A DNA stretch of 64,000 nt from Zygnema circumcarinatum. Its lineage: Eukaryota; Streptophyta; Zygnematophyceae; Zygnematales; Zygnemataceae. Shown here piece after piece: positions 59,142 through 64,000 of the stretch; positions within the stretch are counted from its first letter, which is position 1, and the number at the start of each line of letters is the position of its first letter. The DNA is taken from assembly GCA_037447605.1 (NCBI GenBank), contig CM074814.1, forward strand, positions 1,853,345 to 1,917,344, written 5' to 3'. A model generated the notes under the pieces. That model was given only the letters and a program-made list of their open reading frames with translations. It was not told the DNA's origin and searched no databases. The translations under genes and the position numbers were made by a program.

Positions 59142-61669
59142 ATGGGGAAGGCGAAGAAGACTAGGCGCTTTGCAGAGGTGAAGCGGCTCTTGGCGCCTCG
59201 CGAGCTGAGAGAGTGAGTGCTCCCTCTCCTGCACTCCTGCTCTCCTGAATGCTCTGCCTGCCGCTCGCCATGGTTGATAGAGGCTACAGCTGGTAGGCTG
59301 CTGACGGGTACACGGGCCGGACAGGCATCAAAAGGCCGTGCTCGACCCTAAGAAACATCGGCAAGATGAGCCTCCGCTTCCCCGAAATGTGTACGTTGCA
59401 CAGCTCTTCAGCTTGTTGTTGTGCTGTTACCTTTGCCTGCAGACTGCGGGCGTTGCATAGAATTTGCTCTAGTTTATCCAGAAATTTTTAATTGCAATTT
59501 AAGGTTACGCTCTACGTTATTGTGCATGTACAGCACTTATAATTGTTGCCAAAATTTAGTCTTCGTAAAACTAAAAAGAGAGAGCTCTTCTTCCAAAGCG
59601 ATGGAGAGTAAAATGCACAATAGGCTATCGACCTCATATAAACCTTTGGTTGGGCCATGAGTACTGAAAATTTAAGGGCGGGAAGTGCTTATTTTAAAGT
59701 AATATTCTGCTTCCAAACAGCAGCCACCCTCTCCTTTCGAAATGAATTTAGCAAGCCTTGTTGCAGTGTTGCAGCTCTTGCTGAGGCACAGATAGAGAAA
59801 GCCACATTCAAGCATGACTGGATACGACGATGCTAGAGTTTTTGTTGAACGCATACGTTCGGCTTCGTTCGTCGTTTGGCTTGACTGGCTAGGTTGTGAT
59901 GTAACCTAGCTTAACCCCGTGCTCGTGGCTGAAATCTCCTAGCCTTCTGATTGAGCAAGCTGGAACATCATGATACTGTACATTCATGACTACCTTCAAC
60001 GAGAGGACTCGGCTGTCCTGGAGTAGTCTTGACAGGGTCTAGAAAAGAATGAACTCCGCTTGACTAACGTCCATCTCAAATTTTAGCCAAGTTTCTTAAC
60101 ATGCCGATTGAAATAGAAGGTCTGCAACTGCAAGCTTTTCCCAAGTCTTCAACATACTGTATGCAATTGCAATTGCGCAGACCAAACGTCTCAACTGCGC
60201 TGTTCTTCAAGCACAACACAGCACTGGGCCCTCCGTACCAGGTGTTGGTGGATACCAACTTCATCAACCTGTCAATTCAGAATAAAGTACGTATGTCTGC
60301 CTGCAGAACTTGTTGCCAGCAGCAGATCCTTCTTTTGTTGATATACTAAGGTGAATTCGAGGCTTTTAACTCTGTGACGTTTGTTGGGTGCAGCTGGACA
60401 TGAAGAAGGGGATGATGGATTGCTTGTATGCCAACTGTAAGTTTCTTAGTTTCGGCCCTTCGAAGTTATTCACCTCCAATCAAGCTCTTTGAATAGTGAA
60501 ATCAAGATTTCTTCTCTAGACTGGCTTTTCTTTTTTTATGGAATAATTGTTGCATAGACACTGGGCTGGGCGTTGCAGGCACGCCCTGTGTCACGGACTG
60601 TGTGATAGCAGAGCTTGAAAAATTGGGCCAGAAATACCGCGTGGCCCTTAGGTAAGGCTTGCTGCGTGTAGGTTGCAGCTTGTTCTGCTCGTTTGTTCTT
60701 TTGTGCACTGGCTCTGCTCGGAGTTCAAACACAGCTTATTCGACTTTCGTTTTTGGCAGGCTGGCACAACATGACGATGTTGAGAAACTTCCTTGCACAC
60801 ACGCGGGCACGTATGCTGATGATTGTCTCATTCAAAGAGTAACTCTGGTAGGGCTGACGTCCTGCACTTTTCTTCGTCCTTAGTGATCCAAAAGAAAGCG
60901 AGGCAAGAGAGCGAGAGAGAAAAAGAGATGAGAGAGGGATAGCAGGAGTGACCGAGCACGATGCACAGCTAACGAGAGCTGCTGGGGTTGGGGTTCTTGA
61001 GTATGTGATTCATTAGTGTCTTCAACAATCCTTAAGTCCCGTCTTTTGTGTAAAGTGATAAGGGAATGTCGCTTGAGCTGGGGAACCAATTGAAATGATC
61101 CAAGAGTAGCAACATGGACAATCACCAACAAGTTATGCTAATGCTTGCGGCTTACCTTTGGGAGCTGGGAAGTTTAGGGCAGTCCTTCCACGTGTTATAG
61201 TTCGTTTGGTTTTGAAAGCTTATTGGTTGAGGTATGCAGCACAAGTGTTACATCGTTGCAACGTGTGATCGAGATTTGAAGAGGCGAATTCGGAAGGTAA
61301 GTCGACTCTTTTCGGCCGTTCTTTATCTCACGTTGCCATGCATTACGTTGCTTAAAGCCTTGAAAGGAAGCTGAAGTTTTCCGCGTGGGCTATTTTTACA
61401 GATTCCTGGAGTCCCTATCATGTATATATCGCAGCACCGGTACTCCATTGAGCGGTTACCAGAGGCGACAATTGGAGGAGGTAAGAGCCACTTCTGTTCA
61501 CTATACACGCCAAAAGTTGAAGAACAGAACAGGAATGTTGGCAAAAGGCTCGTCTCTATCTCTCCTCACTATATCTGTGCTTAACTTGAAAGCAACATGA
61601 AAGGGAACATGTGTTGATGTTGATTGATGTTGGTCATCTTGCCGCATTTTGCAGCTCCAAGGTTGTAGC
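59142..61669 (+). CDS. FCF1: rRNA-processing endonuclease FCF1/UTP24 (PIN domain)
   Basis: Nine exons in phase: 59142-59212, 59325-59390, 60181-60286, 60394-60436, 60579-60651, 60760-60847, 61240-61296, 61402-61480, 61656-61669; 198 residues, the exact family size. It starts MGKAKKTRRFAEVKRLL, as FCF1 proteins do. PIN acidic residues are visible: D70 (VLVDTNFI), D102/E107 (TDCVIAELEKLG), D140/D141 (TYADDCL) and D159 (ATCDRDL). It ends ERLPEATIGGAPRL. The protein belongs to the small-subunit processome in the nucleolus and is needed for early pre-rRNA cleavages (A1/A2 in yeast). Confidence 0.95.
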
Positions 61670-62071
61670 ACAGTATAGCTTGGCACGTGCAGGCGTGCGG
61701 CTGCATGCCGCGATTGTGGCCCACGGAATCCGATGAGGCTGAGTTCAATAAAACTTTCAGCAAGGCTGCTGATTTCATGCTCCAATCAGCACTGCTTGAG
61801 GTTTCCCGTCCATCACTCGTTGCAGTTCTGCAAGTCGGTTGCTTCAACTGTTTATCATCAACTTAGGGCGGTGTGTAAGCAATTGGAAGGTTGGGCTCTG
61901 AAAGATGTTGAAGAAGGTGATGGGTGATAAGCAGTTGTGAAACAAGCTAATTGAAGGGGAGACACCAAGCACCTGCTTCGGGTTTCAGAGTTGGGGTGGA
62001 AGTGAGGGGAAATGCCATAGGCATTTTTGGAAGTCCGTTGAGTCCGTTGAGTTCGACTACAGTTACCTCAG
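61670..62071. other. 3' flank of FCF1
   Basis: About 400 bp without coding signal, ending at the first minisatellite. Confidence 0.5.
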
Positions 62072-62709
62072 CTTTCCTAGCCCTCTTTATCCCCGGCCTT
62101 TCCTAGCCCTCTTTATCCCCGGCCTTTCCTAGCCCTCTTTATCCCCGGCCTTTCCTAGCCCTCTTTATCCCCGGCCTTTCCTAGCCCTCTTTATCCCCGG
62201 CCTTTCCTAGCCCTCTTTATCCCCGGCCTTTCCTAGCCCTCTTTATCCCCGGCCTTTCCTAGCCCTCTTTATCCCCGGCCTTTCCTAGCCCTCTTTATCC
62301 CCGGCCTTTCCTAGCCCTCTTTATCCCCGGCCTTTCCTAGCCCTCTTTATCCCCGGCCTTTCCTAGCCCTCTTTATCCCCGGCCTTTCCTAGCCCTCTTT
62401 ATCCCCGGCCTTTCCTAGCCCTCTTTATCCCCGGCCTTTCCTAGCCCTCTTTATCCCCGGCCTTTCCTAGCCCTCTTTATCCCCGGCCTATCCCCGGCCT
62501 TTCCTAGCCCTCTTTATCCCCGGCCTTTCCTAGCCCTCTTTATCCCCGGCCTTTCCTAGCCCTCTTTATCCCCGGCCTTTCCTAGCCCTCTTTATCCCCG
62601 GCCTTTCCTAGCCCTCTTTATCCCCGGCCTTTCCTAGCCCTCTTTATCCCCGGCCTTTCGTAGCCCTCTTTATCCCCGGCCTTTCCTAGCCCTCTTTGTT
62701 CCCGGCCAG
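62072..62709 (+). repeat. 26-bp minisatellite, about 24 copies
   Basis: Head-to-tail units of 26 bp containing TTTCCTAGCCCTCTTTATCC then CCGGCC. Copies are almost identical, with one truncated unit near 62487 and variants only in the last few units, a sign of recent homogenisation. Confidence 0.95.
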
Positions 62710-62834
62710 GGATAAGTCCAATTTTGTTCGTGTTAGTGTCTAATAAAGAAGGCCTGTTTGGTCAAATTCCCTTTCAGTCACTTTTGTTCATTCTGCATGG
62801 TCAGTTTGTTTGACGATGGTTGTTTGTAATCGTA
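62710..62834. other. Unique spacer between two minisatellites
   Basis: About 125 bp of unremarkable sequence. Confidence 0.5.
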
Positions 62835-63690
62835 CAAAGTGTTCTGCTGTATCGTTGGAGGTTCAATATCGTTGTCAGTACAGTATCGTTGGAGGTTTAA
62901 TATTGATTTCGATGCTGTATCGTTTGAGGTCCAATATCGTTTTCAGTACAGTATCATTTGAGGTGCGATATCGCTATCGGTGTAATAGCGTTGTCAGTAC
63001 AGTATCGTTTGAGGTGTAATATCGTTATCGTTACCATATCGTTGGGGGTATAATATCGTTATCGGTACAGTATCGTTTGAGGTGCGATATCGTTATCGGT
63101 GAAATATCGTTGTCAGTACAGTATCGTTTGAGGTGCGATAACATTATCGATGCAACATCGTTGTCAGTACAGTCTCGTTGGAGGTGTAATATCGTTATCG
63201 GTGCTGTATCGTTGGAGATGCAATATTGTTGTCAGTACAGTATCGTTTGATGTACAATATCGTTATTGGTGCTATATCGTTGGAGGTTCAATATCGTGAT
63301 CGGTACATTGATCGGTACAGTATCGCTGGAAGTGTAATATCGCTATCGTTACAGTATCGTTGGAGGTATAATAGCGTTATCGGTACAGTATCGTTTGAGG
63401 TACAATATCGTTTTTGGCACAGTATCGTTGGAGTTGCAATATCGTTATCGGGACAATATCGTTGGGGATGCAATATCGTTATTGGTAGAGGGTTGTTGGA
63501 GGTGCAATACCGTTATCGATACAGTATCGTTGAAAGGTGCAATATCGTTAGTACAGTATTGTGTTGTCAGTACAGTATCGTTGGAAGTATTTCAGTACAG
63601 TATCGAGGTGCAATATCGTCATCGGTACAGTATTGTCGGAGCTGCAATATCGTTATCGTTACAGTTTCGTTCGAGTTGGAATACAGTACC
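62835..63690 (+). repeat. 34-bp minisatellite built from 17-bp half-units
   Basis: About 25 imperfect units. Half-units CAGTATCGTTGGAGGTG and CAATATCGTTATCGGTA alternate, so the word TATCG recurs about every 17 bp. Divergence is much higher than in the 26-bp array. The tract ends in a CAGTA microsatellite (about 63685-63735). Confidence 0.9.
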
Positions 63691-63735
63691 AGTACAGTAC
63701 AGTACAGTACAGTATCAGTATCAGTATCAGTACAG

Positions 63736-64000
63736 TAGACCCCCCCAATATTTTCGCCATGGTTTCGGCAAATATTGGGCGAAAATATTGGGTAGCGAAA
63801 ATATAAGGGTGTCCGTGTTAACAATAGGCGGGCGGTATTAGGTTAGAGTTACTGTGTGTCCGTACGTATCGTATCTTTCGTACCGTATCGAAGCCACGAA
63901 GAAGAGGAGTGGAACGAGCGCCTCTTACGGCGGCCCGTGCGGGAAGAGTCTTGAGCCCGTAACGGCTAGTACAGCTAGTACGGCTCGTAAGGTTAGTACA
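63736..64000. mobile_element. Possible end of a DNA transposon (terminal inverted structure)
   Basis: After the satellite, the sequence CAGTAGACCCCCC leads into a perfect 15-bp inverted repeat: CCCAATATTTTCGCC (63744-63758) and GGCGAAAATATTGGG (63778-63792), loop 19 nt. A CAGT...CCC tip next to a TA dinucleotide recalls pogo/Tigger-like termini. No transposase or second terminus is in the window, so this is a tentative call. Confidence 0.3.

Noticed and set aside
62072-63690. CRISPR array
   Set aside because: Units are head to tail without unique spacers, and the window is eukaryotic.
63226-63841. Tyr/Val-rich frames in the 34-bp satellite
   Set aside because: Produced by the repeat itself; phase is not conserved between units.

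Overview
The window looks like nuclear DNA of a green plant lineage organism, most likely a streptophyte (charophyte) alga. The evidence is gene content: an F-box/PP2 protein, a three-helix ELIP, a RABA-type Rab GTPase, CYP86-type P450s, root-cap-family secreted proteins, a plant-style NFXL1 and plastid-type presequences. Genes are mostly multi-exonic with short GT-AG introns (two are GC-AG), CT-rich leaders and no operon structure. The species cannot be fixed from the sequence; a zygnematophyte is my inference. All exon chains below were assembled by eye from splice signals, reading phase and family conservation.

Layout. 1-680: start of a Ty1/copia element (minus strand) running off the left edge. 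1088-2074: F-box/PP2 gene. 3006-4343 (minus): intronless five-bladed propeller protein of the GH43/GH32 superfamily. 4749-8094: ten-exon FAD monooxygenase. 8790-15047: thirteen-exon NFXL1 with a RING-type finger, NFX1 fingers and a C-terminal membrane anchor. 16182-20494: a 1.7-kb inverted duplication holding two head-to-head copies of a root-cap-family gene around a 911-bp spacer. 21640-23265 (minus): ELIP. 23988-25955: prefoldin subunit 6. 25956-28574: mostly unassigned, with two candidate small-protein genes. 28669-31113 (minus): two adjacent HIT-domain units that may be one gene. 32750-40571 (minus): two tandem CYP86-like P450 genes with the same ten-exon plan. 41304-43018: a second propeller protein, with introns. 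44915-46256: Rab GTPase. 48423-52527: plastid-type aldo/keto reductase. 53143-58834 (minus): twelve-exon membrane protein with a C2-like domain and a C-terminal LysM. 59142-61669: FCF1/UTP24. 62072-63735: two unrelated minisatellites, then a possible DNA-transposon end.

The genes do not form one pathway. The strongest themes are recent duplication (inverted root-cap pair, tandem P450s, tandem HIT units, dispersed propeller pair) and a strongly over-represented 10-bp palindrome, GCCACGTGGC (a G-box core), seen in promoters and inside exons. ELIP, FAD monooxygenase, aldo/keto reductase and NFXL1 fit a light/oxidative-stress setting, but physical linkage here is not evidence of joint function.
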